A stretch of 64,000 bases of DNA, taken from assembly GCF_003111645.1 (NCBI RefSeq), contig NZ_CP022187.1, positions 3,658,001 to 3,722,000 of the forward strand, in the 5' to 3' direction. The translations under genes were made by a program, and so were the position numbers. Positions 1 through 8,588 of this stretch are shown here, piece by piece (position 1 is the first letter of the stretch; each line of letters begins with the position of its first letter). The DNA is from Parazoarcus communis (lineage in GTDB: Bacteria > Pseudomonadota > Gammaproteobacteria > Burkholderiales > Rhodocyclaceae). The notes under the pieces were generated by a model. That model searched no databases, was not told where the DNA came from, and saw only the letters and a list, made by a program, of their open reading frames with translations.

Positions 1-105
1 GGTGCGGAGGAAGGCGTCAGCAGCCGCGCGGGCATCCTGCCCTACGTGACCCTGGTTGCCGGTGCTGCGGTGGTCTATGTCGCCCACTCCGTGGCCGTGC
101 TCTGA
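1..105 (+). CDS. C-terminal end of an unidentified membrane protein (partial)
   Basis: The frame is open from base 1 and ends at TGA 103-105, giving the last 34 residues of a protein. The tail contains one hydrophobic stretch (ILPYVTLVAGAAVVYVAHSV) that looks like a final transmembrane helix. The next gene starts only two bases after the stop, so this gene is probably part of the same operon as the N-demethylase genes. A membrane protein there could be the importer for the methylated amine, but the fragment is too short to assign a family. Confidence 0.55.
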   Translation, partial: GAEEGVSSRAGILPYVTLVAGAAVVYVAHSVAVL

Positions 106-107
106 GG

Positions 108-698
108 GTGGCGGACATGATGCAATCGCAGATCGTCAGTCGCCCGCGTTATCGCGAGCTGGCAGCTGAAGACACCGCGGGCGTCCATCTGCTGATCGTG
201 GAGGGCGACACCCTCGCGCCCGGACAGATGGCCGCGCTTGCGGCGGCCTTCGCCCCGGTCGCGGCGCGACTGCAGACCTGGCTGGTGAGCGCGCCGGCCA
301 CCGCGCTCGCTCCTGGCAAGGTGTGCAAGCTGCAGACCGTCGAAGAAGCCGCCGCCGCGATCGAGGCCATGCCTGAAGGCTTCGGCATCGCCGACCGGCT
401 CTACCTGCAGGGTACCGAACCCTTCATGTGGTCGCTGGCGACGGTGGCCGGGCGTGCCGGGCTGAGCCCGAGCCAGATCCGGATGCAGCACGCCGGCAGT
501 CTGAAGCGCCGGGTGTGGTGCACCCATTGCCACCAGACCACCGAGAACGTCACCACCAACATCGTGACCTGTACCGGTTGTGGGCGCGAACTGCTGGTTC
601 GCGATCACTTCTCGCGCCGGCTCGGCGCCTTCATGGGGGTGATGGTGGATGCGGAAGCGCCCGGCGAAGTGCCGAAGCGCGAGGAGGTCTTTCCATGA
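108..698 (+). CDS. dmmA: DmmA-like subunit of dimethylamine monooxygenase (zinc ribbon)
   Basis: This 196-residue protein resembles the DmmA family found with dimethylamine monooxygenases. The C-terminal part carries a four-cysteine zinc ribbon (C138-x2-C141, C155-x2-C158) followed by a basic segment ending near 'RRLGAFMGVMVD'. The start is GTG 108; ATG 117 is an alternative with GAGGG about 8 bases upstream. The stop overlaps the reductase start by four bases (ATGA), which indicates translational coupling. In this enzyme type the other components are a reductase and a haem subunit, and both follow directly here. Family membership rests on the motif and the context; the biochemical role of this subunit is not visible from the sequence. 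Confidence 0.75.
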   Translation: MADMMQSQIVSRPRYRELAAEDTAGVHLLIVEGDTLAPGQMAALAAAFAPVAARLQTWLVSAPATALAPGKVCKLQTVEEAAAAIEAMPEGFGIADRLYLQGTEPFMWSLATVAGRAGLSPSQIRMQHAGSLKRRVWCTHCHQTTENVTTNIVTCTGCGRELLVRDHFSRRLGAFMGVMVDAEAPGEVPKREEVFP

Positions 699-1645
699 TC
701 GGCGAAACCCTTGAACTGACTGTCGTCGCCGTCGATGACATCGCACCCAGCCTGCGCCACGTGCGCCTGGCAGCGGCAGACGGCGGGCAGCTGCCGCCGG
801 CTGCGGCCGGTGCCAACATCCAGCTGCGGCTGCAGGGGGAAGCACGTACCTGGCGCAACGCGTACTCGCTGATCAGCCAGCCGGGTCGGCGCGATGCGTA
901 TGAAATCATCGTGCGCCGGGTGCCGGAATCCCGTGGCGGTTCCGCCTTCGTGCATGAAGTGCTCAAGCCGGGCGACCGCCTGGTTGCGAGCTGGCCGAGC
1001 AACCTGTTCGCGCCGCAGCGCACGGCACGTCATCACCTGATGATCGCCGGCGGCATCGGCATCACGCCCTTTCTGTCGTATGTCGCGGACTTTGCCCACA
1101 ACGGCGCGAGCCATGCGCTGCACGTGTGCTGCCGCGAATCCGAGACCGGCACCTTCGCGCCCTGGCTGCAGGACTGCGGCGACCTGAACTACTACTGGGA
1201 CGCCGACGGTCATCGTCTGGACATCCCGGCGCTGCTCGAACGTCAGCCTGCAGGCACCCACCTGTATGTGTGCGGCCCCGCTGCACTGAACGACCAGGTC
1301 ATTCAGGCCGCAGCCGATGCAGGCTGGCCTGCCAGCCATGTGCATTGCGAGCACTTCGGCGCCGCGCTGTCGGGCGGCACGCCCTTCACCGCCTTCCTCA
1401 GCCGCTCCGGCATCGAGGTCGAGGTGGGCGAGAGCGAAAGCCTGCTCGAAGCCATCGAGCGCATCGGGGCGAGTGCGCCCTGCCTGTGTCGTGGCGGCGC
1501 CTGCGGCGTGTGCGTCACTGGCGTGCTCGAGGGCGAGCCTGAGCATCGCGACCATTACCTCGGCGCCGCCGAGCGTGAGGGCGGACAACTGATCATGCCC
1601 TGCGTATCGCGGGCACGCTCGGCCCGTCTCGTCCTCGATCTTTGA
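695..1645 (+). CDS. dmmB: PDR/VanB-type oxidoreductase, reductase subunit of the N-demethylase
   Basis: This 316-residue phthalate-dioxygenase-reductase-like protein should pass electrons from NAD(P)H through flavin to a [2Fe-2S] cluster and on to the haem subunit. Residues about 5-105 form the flavin-binding barrel and about 110-220 the nucleotide domain ('HHLMIAGGIGITPFLSY'). Residues 230-316 are a plant-type ferredoxin with cluster ligands C265, C270, C273 and C303. ATG 695 overlaps the dmmA stop by four bases and has GAGGAGG just upstream. This is a normal length for the family and no key residue is missing. The gene lies between dmmA and the DUF3445 gene, matching the haem/FMN/2Fe-2S composition known for haem-dependent oxidative N-demethylase. 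Confidence 0.85.
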   Translation: MIGETLELTVVAVDDIAPSLRHVRLAAADGGQLPPAAAGANIQLRLQGEARTWRNAYSLISQPGRRDAYEIIVRRVPESRGGSAFVHEVLKPGDRLVASWPSNLFAPQRTARHHLMIAGGIGITPFLSYVADFAHNGASHALHVCCRESETGTFAPWLQDCGDLNYYWDADGHRLDIPALLERQPAGTHLYVCGPAALNDQVIQAAADAGWPASHVHCEHFGAALSGGTPFTAFLSRSGIEVEVGESESLLEAIERIGASAPCLCRGGACGVCVTGVLEGEPEHRDHYLGAAEREGGQLIMPCVSRARSARLVLDL

Positions 1646-1676
1646 ACCTGCACAACCCAATCAGCCGGAGGCAATC

Positions 1677-2753
1677 ATGAGCCTGGTATTCAAGCCCGAA
1701 GAAACCTTCCGCGGCGACTACACCTACCGCAACAGCGACGCGGCCATCCTGCGCTTCCCGTTTCCGTTCCCGGAAGACCGCTACATGTACAGCGTCAACA
1801 TCGAGCCGCATGTCCGCAGCGGCCCGACCGACGCCTTCTGCCGCCCCTTCGACATCGACGAGCACTACATTGCCGAGTGCCGCGACCGCGCGCTGACGCT
1901 TGAGCAGGACCCCGGCCGCTGCCAGGTGCTGTCGCACATGATGACCGCGCAGTGGGACACGCTCGAGCTGCTGATGGAGAACATGGCGGCCGACTACCCG
2001 GAGCAGTTCTCGCTGACCAAGGACGGCGATGTGTTCGGCAGTCGCTGGACGTGGATCAACCGCCCGCTGGGTATCGAGCAAAGCTTCATCTTCGGCGACC
2101 CCGACACGCTGCCATGCGAGCCCTTCGAATACATCACCCGTCAGGCCCAGGGCGACTTCGCGATCTGCGATCAGCGCGAGGACAATCTCTACCTCGACGC
2201 CGGCATGATCACCTCGCAGGCCGACTGGTCGCTGGAGTTCAATGTGGGCATGAACTTCATGGAGTGGCACGGACCGGTGCCGCTCGCGCACCAGGCCGGG
2301 GTGTTCGAGCGTGCGCTCAAGTATCTGCTCATGCTGCGTCTGGGCCAGCCGGTGCGTCGCCTGAACTGGACCATGAGCATCAATCCGCGGCTCGACACCT
2401 CGCCCGAGAGTTACCCGGAGTGGGGCCCGGACCGCGCCTCGGTCACGGTTGAAAACGCCGGCGGCAAGGTGCACCTGCGCGTCGAACTGCAGACCCTGTG
2501 GCGCCTGCCGCGCAGCAACGCGATCCTGTTCCCGATCCGCTGCTTCCTGATCTCGGTCGAAGAGCTGGCGCGTGTGCCCAAGTGGGGCAAGCGCCTGCAC
2601 CGGGTGCTGTCTTCGCTACCGCCCGAACTGGTCGAGTACAAGGGCCTGACCCGTTACCTGCCGGCCACGCTGGCCTGGCTTGCACCGCTCGATGACGGCG
2701 CCGAGCTCGCCACCGGCATCGGGCCGGACATTACCGAACTCGCGCCGATTTAA
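1677..2753 (+). CDS. Haem-dependent oxidative N-demethylase alpha subunit (DUF3445)
   Basis: This 358-residue protein belongs to the DUF3445 family. The founding enzyme of that family is the PAS-fold haem protein that oxidatively demethylates dimethylamine to methylamine. Recognisable features are 'RWTWINRPLGIEQSFIFGD', 'WSLEFNVGMNFMEWHGPVP' and the late segment 'LRVELQTLWRLPRSNAILFP', typical of these proteins. It starts at ATG 1677 with CCGGAGG seven to eight bases upstream. It sits 31 bases after the reductase and 44 bases before the ACAD-like gene, so it is within one operon. The axial haem ligand cannot be assigned by eye. Specificity (dimethylamine or another secondary methylamine) is inferred from the family only. 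Confidence 0.85.
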   Translation: MSLVFKPEETFRGDYTYRNSDAAILRFPFPFPEDRYMYSVNIEPHVRSGPTDAFCRPFDIDEHYIAECRDRALTLEQDPGRCQVLSHMMTAQWDTLELLMENMAADYPEQFSLTKDGDVFGSRWTWINRPLGIEQSFIFGDPDTLPCEPFEYITRQAQGDFAICDQREDNLYLDAGMITSQADWSLEFNVGMNFMEWHGPVPLAHQAGVFERALKYLLMLRLGQPVRRLNWTMSINPRLDTSPESYPEWGPDRASVTVENAGGKVHLRVELQTLWRLPRSNAILFPIRCFLISVEELARVPKWGKRLHRVLSSLPPELVEYKGLTRYLPATLAWLAPLDDGAELATGIGPDITELAPI

Positions 2754-2797
2754 TCCGATTTCAGCTCATTCATTCCCTCACGTAAAAGGACAAAGCC

Positions 2798-4180
2798 ATG
2801 AACGCCATCAATGAACTCGCTCCCACCGGTATCGGCTCGGAATGGAGCCCGCAGTGGATGCTCAGCCCCGAACAGCTGGCCCTGCAGGCCGAACTGATCG
2901 CCGTGTGCCAGAGCACGATGCGCCCGAACGCAATCGACAGCGACAAGAACTACGTCTATCCGCGCAAGAACTTCGAGGCGCTGGCCGCCATGGGGCTGCT
3001 GGGTCTGACCGTGCCGAAGGAACTGGGCGGACGCGGCGAAAGCCACCTGTGCGCCGCCATGGTGGTCGAGACCATCGCGCGGTATGGCTGCCCCTCGACT
3101 GCGATGTGCTACACCATGCACCTCGGCGCCTGCGCTGCGGCACTCCTGCGCCACCACGGCAACGAGCGCCTGAAGGCCATCCTCAGTCGTGTCGACGCGG
3201 ACGTGCTGATCGGCACCCTGTCCTTCTCCGATCCGGAGACCGGCTCCCACTTCTGGTATCCGATGTCCTCGCGTGCCGAACGCACCGAGAACGGCTGGAA
3301 GGTGTTCAAGAAGGCATCCTGGACCACATCCGGTGGCTTTGCCGACTGGTACATCATCCAGACCACATCGCCCGATTTCGGCGGCAACTACTCCGACCTG
3401 TCCTGCTTCCTGGTGACCAAGGATCAGATCCAGGCCGATCCCGCCAACTGGGATGGTCTTGGCATGCGCGGCAACCAGTCTGGCCCGATCTCGGTCGATG
3501 GGGTGGATATCGCGCCCGACGCGCTGGTCGGCCCGGTGGGCGATGGCGCCAAGTCCAACGACGAGGTGGTCGATCCCTTCTTCCTGGTGTGCTCTTCCGC
3601 ATGCTGGAACGGCATCAGCCTGGCCGCCATGGACATCACCAAGAACCACACCACGCGCAAGGTGCACAACGATGTCGGCATGCGTGTCGCAGACTACCCG
3701 ACGATCCAGGATTACGTGGGCGAATGCCTGATCGACACCAACGCCAGCCGCAGCTATGTCTATCTGGCGGCAAAGGCGCTTGATGATCAGACCGGTGGCT
3801 GCGACTGGTCCGGTCATGCCGACCTTGCCTATCTGCCTCGCACCGGCCTGCTGAACTGGTTGTGGCAGGTCAAGTTCTTCTCCTCCAAGAACGTCTCCAA
3901 CGTCGTCGACAAGATGCTCCACGCCTGCGGCGGCACCGGTTACAAGCCGGCGCTGGGCATCGAGCGCCTGCTGCGTGACGGCAAGGCGGGCTGGGTGATG
4001 GGCCCCACCAACGAGGTGCTGCGTCAGTTCGTCGGCAAGTCGGCACTGCTCGGTTTCGAGGTGCTCGACTACTGGAACCAGTCGGTGAATCAGCGCGTGC
4101 TGAACAACGAACTGAAGAAGATGAGCAAGTCGGAAAAGGCCGCTTTCGCTTCCAAGCTGCTCGAAGACGCTCAGGCCTGA
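2798..4180 (+). CDS. Acyl-CoA-dehydrogenase-fold protein, probable flavin-dependent monooxygenase
   Basis: This 460-residue protein has the full ACAD fold: an N-terminal helical domain, a beta domain with 'GTLSFSDPETGSHFWYP', and a C-terminal helical domain with 'LHACGGTGYKPALGIERLLRD'. At the site where acyl-CoA dehydrogenases carry their catalytic Glu (YEGTNE) it reads 'VMGPTNEV', so the Glu is replaced by Gly402. It is followed 20 bases later by a stand-alone flavin reductase. This pairing is the hallmark of two-component FMNH2/FADH2 monooxygenases of the ACAD fold (DszC, HpaB/HsaA-type). A role in N-oxygenation or N-dealkylation of a methylated amine is inferred from the operon. A conventional dehydrogenase is the alternative. 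Confidence 0.7.
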   Translation: MNAINELAPTGIGSEWSPQWMLSPEQLALQAELIAVCQSTMRPNAIDSDKNYVYPRKNFEALAAMGLLGLTVPKELGGRGESHLCAAMVVETIARYGCPSTAMCYTMHLGACAAALLRHHGNERLKAILSRVDADVLIGTLSFSDPETGSHFWYPMSSRAERTENGWKVFKKASWTTSGGFADWYIIQTTSPDFGGNYSDLSCFLVTKDQIQADPANWDGLGMRGNQSGPISVDGVDIAPDALVGPVGDGAKSNDEVVDPFFLVCSSACWNGISLAAMDITKNHTTRKVHNDVGMRVADYPTIQDYVGECLIDTNASRSYVYLAAKALDDQTGGCDWSGHADLAYLPRTGLLNWLWQVKFFSSKNVSNVVDKMLHACGGTGYKPALGIERLLRDGKAGWVMGPTNEVLRQFVGKSALLGFEVLDYWNQSVNQRVLNNELKKMSKSEKAAFASKLLEDAQA

Positions 4181-4200
4181 GCCAATACACGGAGCCTGCC

Positions 4201-4755
4201 ATGCACGCTGTTGCCCTCCAGCAGGTTCCGGCCGCCGCGCCGGAACCCCTTGCCGCCCATCACGCGCCGTTCGATGGTCGGATGTTCCGCAAGGTCCTCG
4301 GACTGTTTCCCACCGGCGTCACCATCGTTACCACCTGGGACGATCAGGGGCGGCCGGTGGGGGCAACCGTGAGCTCCTTCAATACCGTGTCGCTCGATCC
4401 GCCGCTGGTGCTCTTCAGCCTGGCGCGGAACAGCGCCTGCTGCGAGGCGTTTGCCGCCGGCGGTGCGCTGGCGATCCACGTGCTGGGTCACGAACAGAGC
4501 GAGCTGTCGTCGCGCTTTGCCCGCGGCGGCGGGGACAAGTGGGTCGATCTGAACTATGCGCCGGGCGAGCTCGGCGCCCCCTTGCTGGACGACACCCTCG
4601 CCAGTTTCGAGTGCAGCCTGTTCGCACAGTATCCGGGCGGCGACCACATCATCTTCGTCGCCGAAGTCGACAACCTGCGTTTCCGCGATGGCGAACCGCT
4701 GGTGTTCTGCGCCGGTGGCTATCGCAAGCTGGTGGCAAAGGACGTCTGCGCATGA
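4201..4755 (+). CDS. Flavin reductase (FMN/FAD:NAD(P)H), partner of the ACAD-like protein
   Basis: This 184-residue protein is of the flavin-reductase-like (split barrel) family, with the start of the core at 'FRKVLGLFPTGVTIVTT' and the family motifs 'ATVSSFNTVSLDPPLVLFSL' (residues about 57-77) and 'YPGGDHIIFVAEVDNLRF' near the C-terminus. Such enzymes supply free reduced flavin to a partner oxygenase. It begins 20 bases after the ACAD-like gene and its stop overlaps the next start by four bases (ATGA). Because the haem N-demethylase already has its own reductase upstream, this one most plausibly serves the ACAD-like protein. Confidence 0.85.
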   Translation: MHAVALQQVPAAAPEPLAAHHAPFDGRMFRKVLGLFPTGVTIVTTWDDQGRPVGATVSSFNTVSLDPPLVLFSLARNSACCEAFAAGGALAIHVLGHEQSELSSRFARGGGDKWVDLNYAPGELGAPLLDDTLASFECSLFAQYPGGDHIIFVAEVDNLRFRDGEPLVFCAGGYRKLVAKDVCA

Positions 4756-6647
4756 ACGACAAGGCACCGCCGTTCATCGAAGAGGACCCCTTCCTGCTGC
4801 AGGCGGACGCACAGCCCACCCTGCAGCAGGTCTTTCCCGAGCCGCTGACGGTGATCCGGGTCGGGGCGGCGAGCGCCCGGGCCTTCGAACTGAAGGCCGG
4901 GCAGTTCATTCAGGTCATCGATGTGGAGGGGCGTCAGTGTTCGGATGTCCTCGCCTTCGATGCCGCAGCGCTTGCCGCCGGTGAAGAGTGGGGGCTGGAC
5001 CCGACGGTGACCCGCACCCTGGCGGGGTCGTCCTATCCCATGCCCGGCCTGCACGCGAAGTATTTCGATGCGCGCATGCAGCCCCTGCTTGAGACCGTGC
5101 AGGATACCGTGGGGCGGCACGATGCCTTTGCCCTTGCCTGCACCGCGAAGTATTACGAGGACCAGGGCTTTCCCGGTCACGCCAACTGCAGCGACAACTT
5201 CAACGCCGTGCTCGAGCCGATGGGCGTTCGTCCGCGCGCAGGCTGGCCGGCGATCAACTTTTTCTACAACACCTTCATCCAGCCCTGCGGCAGCCTCGGC
5301 TTTGCCGAGCCGTGGTCGAAGGCGGGTGACTACGTGCTGCTCAGGGCACTCAAGGATCTGGTGGTGGCGGTGTCGTCCTGCGCCGACGACATCGACCCCG
5401 CCAACGCCTGGCAGCCGACCGACATCGAGGTTCGCATCTATGACGCGGCCCATTCATTCCCTCGCGCGATGGCCCACCGAATGACTCCCGACGCTCCTGT
5501 ACGCCTGACCCGTCCCACGGCCTTTGCCGGCGTGACCGAAACGCTGACGCGGGACTTCATCGACTATCATGGCTTCTGGCTGCCGCGCAGCTTCGTGGGC
5601 CACGGCACGATTGCCGAATACTGGGCGTGCCGCGAGAAGGTCGCGGTGATGGATCTGACCGCGCTGCGCAAGTTCGACATCACCGGACCCGATGCCGAGG
5701 CCCTGCTGCAGAAGGTGGTTACCCGCGACATGCGCAAGCTGGCCGTGGGTCAGGTGGTCTATACCGCGGTATGCCACGCTCACGGCGGCATGATGGACGA
5801 CGGCACGGTGTTCCGCCTTGGGCGCGATGTATTCCGCTTCGTGTGTGGCGAGGACACGACCGGCCTGTGGCTGAAGGAGCAGGCAGCGGCAGCGGGCTTC
5901 AACGTGCATGTGCGCGATGCCACTGACAGCCTGCACAACATTGCGGTGCAGGGACCGCGCAGCCGCGAGCTGCTGGCCAAGATCCTGTGGACCGCACCGG
6001 CGCAGCCGGGTATCGCCGAACTCGGCTGGTTCCGCTTCATGGCGGCGCGTCTGGGCGGGCCGACTGGTCGCCCGCTGGTGGTGTCCCGCACCGGCTACAC
6101 CGGCGAACTCGGCTTCGAGCTGTGGTGTCACCCCGATGATGGCACAGAGCTGTGGAATGTCGTGGCCGAGGCCGGAGCGCCGCTCGGACTGGTGCCGCTC
6201 GGGTTCGATGCGCTTGACATGTTGCGCATCGAGGCCGGGCTGGCTTTTGCCGGTCAGGAGTTCTGCGATCAGACCGATCCCTTCGAAGCCGGCATCGGCT
6301 TTACCGTGGCACTGTCCAAACCCGACGACTTCATCGGTCGGGCGGCACTCGAAGAACGCAAGGCGCACCCGCGGCGCAAGCTGGTCGGGCTCGCGATCGA
6401 CAGCAACGAAGCGGTGCATCACGGCGACGGCGTCTATATCGGTCGCGCCAGGGTGGGCGAGATCACCAGCGCGGTGCGCTCTCCGGTGCTCAATGCACAG
6501 GTCGCGCTGGCGCGGGTGGATGTCGCCTGTTCCGAGCTCGATACGGCGCTGCAGGTGGGCCAGCTCGACGGCCACCGCAAGCGACTCGCTGCGCGCGTCG
6601 TGGCCTTCCCGCACTACGATCCGACTAAGTCCAGGGTGCGCAGCTAG
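4752..6647 (+). CDS. DUF1989-GcvT fusion, TMAO-demethylase (Tdm)-like
   Basis: This is a 631-residue two-domain protein. Residues about 25-240 are a DUF1989 zinc domain and residues about 265-630 an aminomethyltransferase (GcvT/THF-binding) domain with 'VVSRTGYTGELGFELWC' and 'DMLRIEAGLAF'. The architecture is that of trimethylamine-N-oxide demethylase, which releases formaldehyde and captures it on tetrahydrofolate. Cysteines C130, C146 and C210 have spacings of 16 and 64, the same as the zinc-ligand triad I recall for Methylocella Tdm (263/279/343). It starts at ATG 4752, overlapping the flavin reductase stop. It seems shorter at the N-terminus than the Tdm I remember (roughly 750-800 residues). 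The substrate may be TMAO or another N-oxide or N-methyl compound. Confidence 0.75.
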   Translation: MNDKAPPFIEEDPFLLQADAQPTLQQVFPEPLTVIRVGAASARAFELKAGQFIQVIDVEGRQCSDVLAFDAAALAAGEEWGLDPTVTRTLAGSSYPMPGLHAKYFDARMQPLLETVQDTVGRHDAFALACTAKYYEDQGFPGHANCSDNFNAVLEPMGVRPRAGWPAINFFYNTFIQPCGSLGFAEPWSKAGDYVLLRALKDLVVAVSSCADDIDPANAWQPTDIEVRIYDAAHSFPRAMAHRMTPDAPVRLTRPTAFAGVTETLTRDFIDYHGFWLPRSFVGHGTIAEYWACREKVAVMDLTALRKFDITGPDAEALLQKVVTRDMRKLAVGQVVYTAVCHAHGGMMDDGTVFRLGRDVFRFVCGEDTTGLWLKEQAAAAGFNVHVRDATDSLHNIAVQGPRSRELLAKILWTAPAQPGIAELGWFRFMAARLGGPTGRPLVVSRTGYTGELGFELWCHPDDGTELWNVVAEAGAPLGLVPLGFDALDMLRIEAGLAFAGQEFCDQTDPFEAGIGFTVALSKPDDFIGRAALEERKAHPRRKLVGLAIDSNEAVHHGDGVYIGRARVGEITSAVRSPVLNAQVALARVDVACSELDTALQVGQLDGHRKRLAARVVAFPHYDPTKSRVRS

Positions 6648-6668
6648 GCCGGCTTTCAGCCTGCCTGC

Positions 6669-8552
6669 TCAGTGAGCCTGTTCGGGCGGCGGCAGCGCGC
6701 CGGGATGGTCGTGGCGCGCTGCCTGCTCGAGCATGGCGTTCGCATCGGCGTGGGCCTCGCGCTCGGTCGCGATGCCGAAGCGCGCGCTCAGGCTGAGGCT
6801 ATGGCCGTCGATGCGAAGCGGGCGACTGATTTCCGCCGCGAGTGCATGGGCGAGATGCAGCAGGCCTGCTGCCGAGGACGGTTCGGCACTCGGCGGCCCG
6901 GCCCAGCTCAGCGTCTGCGGGCGGAAGTCCGAGATCAGCACTGCAAAGCCGCCGGCGTGACGGGCAACCCCGTTGCAGTCGCTCTGCGCAAGCCGCAGAC
7001 GCTTGCCGATCTCGACGCTGACGCGTTCGCTCATTGCCGGCCCGTAGTGCTCGGCAATCTCGGTGATCGTTTCGATCTCGATGTGGATCAGCGCAAACGG
7101 GTAATCGGCAATCGCCGCGTGGCGGTACAGATGCTGCAGACGGTCAAGGAACAGGCTCAGATTCATCAGACCGGTGGCGTTGTCAAAGAACAGGCGCCGG
7201 CGCGCTTCCTCCTGCGCGCCCCGGCTGGCGCTGACGTCGGTGATGAAGCCCTCCAGGCCGAGGAATTCGCCCCGGCTGGAATAGATGCCGCGCCCCTGTT
7301 CCCATACCCAGCGGGTCTGACCGTCGCGGTCCACGATGCGGTAGCTCAGTTCGTAGCGCTCACGGCGGTCGAGTCGCATCTGCACGAAGTTCCACACGAA
7401 ATCGCGGTCCTCCTCGTGGATCATCTCGGCAAAGCAGGCCGAGTGGTTATCCACCAGTTCCAGCGGGGTGTAGCCGGTGAGTTCGAAGCAGCCCTCGCTG
7501 ACGAACTCCATCGTCCAGTTGCGATCGTTCTGGCCGCGGTAAATCATCCCCGGCAGGTTGTCCAGCATGGTGTGCAGACCGCGGCGTTGCGCGCGCAGGG
7601 CCTCTTCGCTGCGGCGGCGCTGGTCGATGTCGAGCAGGATGCCGCTCACCCCGGTCTCGCCGAGCGTCTGCAGCGGCATTGGCCAGGCGCGCAGTTCGAC
7701 CCAGCGTGCGGCGTGGGCGCGGGTGGCGCGAATGCGAAGCTCAAGCGTGAGGTTGTCGCGTTTGCCGGCCTGCAGTTGGCGCAGCCCGGTGCCGAGGGCG
7801 GCGCGGTCTTCGCTGTGGAAGGTCGAGAGAAACGGTTGTTGCGTGCTTTCCGCAACGCTGCGGCCGGTGCTGCGCTCCCATTGTGCGTTGGCATAGCTGA
7901 GCTGCATCTGTGCGTCGAGGGAGAACAGGATCTCGCGCGAGAAGTGGGTCAGCCGCGTTGCCTGCAGATACTCATGTCCGGTGTTGGTCGCGGCGTCCTG
8001 AGGGGTGGAGAACTGCAGCAGGGTGAGCTGCGCGCTGTGGCCCTGAAACAGGCTGACACGGGCCGACCACGGTGTGCCGTCGGCACGCATCAGCGACAGG
8101 GTGCCGGCATCGCTGTTGTCTGCCTGGGGAGAAAGGAGTGTGGCAAGCCTGCGGTGATGCTTCGGATGCACGATGTTGTCCAGCGGCATGCCGATCAGTT
8201 CGTCGCCGCGATCCTCCAGCCCAATGAGTTTGAGCAGGGCGCGATTGGCGTTGGCGATGTTCTCGCCTTCAAGCAGCAGGGCAGGCTGGCCGCTTTGCTC
8301 GGCGAAGCGGCTCAGCGACTGCAGCGCAGAAAGCGCGTCGGTCGTCCGGCTGCTGCCGCCGTGCCGCCCGCCGTGGCGAAGCACGATCCAGGTCAGTAGT
8401 GGAATCATGGCCAGCGTCCACAGCAGGGGAGAGGTGTCGCTGCCATCTCCGAGCACGAGCAAGGCGGTCGAGCAGGCAAGGAGGGTGGCGATCAGGTAAA
8501 GCGTCATCGTTGTAATGGTCCGGCGTGAGAGTAAGTGGCGGCTAAGGCGCAC
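6669..8552 (-). CDS. Membrane PAS sensor with degenerate GGDEF domain
   Basis: This 627-residue signalling protein has two N-terminal membrane helices (residues about 16-36 and 42-60) and three PAS-type sensory segments (about 75-185, 200-320 and 325-445; the third has 'YTPLELVDNHSACFAEMIHEEDRD'). A C-terminal diguanylate-cyclase-like domain occupies about 455-610. The signature GGDEF site reads 'RHAGGFAVLI', so the GDE core is gone and diguanylate cyclase activity is unlikely; it may be a c-di-GMP/GTP-binding or purely structural output. The gene is convergent with the Tdm-like gene (21 bases apart) and divergent from the histidine kinase (36 bases between starts). A later start at codon 16 is possible. 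Confidence 0.8.
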   Translation of the reverse strand: MRLSRHLLSRRTITTMTLYLIATLLACSTALLVLGDGSDTSPLLWTLAMIPLLTWIVLRHGGRHGGSSRTTDALSALQSLSRFAEQSGQPALLLEGENIANANRALLKLIGLEDRGDELIGMPLDNIVHPKHHRRLATLLSPQADNSDAGTLSLMRADGTPWSARVSLFQGHSAQLTLLQFSTPQDAATNTGHEYLQATRLTHFSREILFSLDAQMQLSYANAQWERSTGRSVAESTQQPFLSTFHSEDRAALGTGLRQLQAGKRDNLTLELRIRATRAHAARWVELRAWPMPLQTLGETGVSGILLDIDQRRRSEEALRAQRRGLHTMLDNLPGMIYRGQNDRNWTMEFVSEGCFELTGYTPLELVDNHSACFAEMIHEEDRDFVWNFVQMRLDRRERYELSYRIVDRDGQTRWVWEQGRGIYSSRGEFLGLEGFITDVSASRGAQEEARRRLFFDNATGLMNLSLFLDRLQHLYRHAAIADYPFALIHIEIETITEIAEHYGPAMSERVSVEIGKRLRLAQSDCNGVARHAGGFAVLISDFRPQTLSWAGPPSAEPSSAAGLLHLAHALAAEISRPLRIDGHSLSLSARFGIATEREAHADANAMLEQAARHDHPGALPPPEQAH

Positions 8553-8588
8553 AAAGCAGGATTCAATCCAGTCTGAGGGCCGGCGCGC

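Noticed and set aside
2750-3922. Minus-strand frame opposite the ACAD-like gene
   Set aside because: It overlaps a complete ACAD fold in the operon direction and has no start context.
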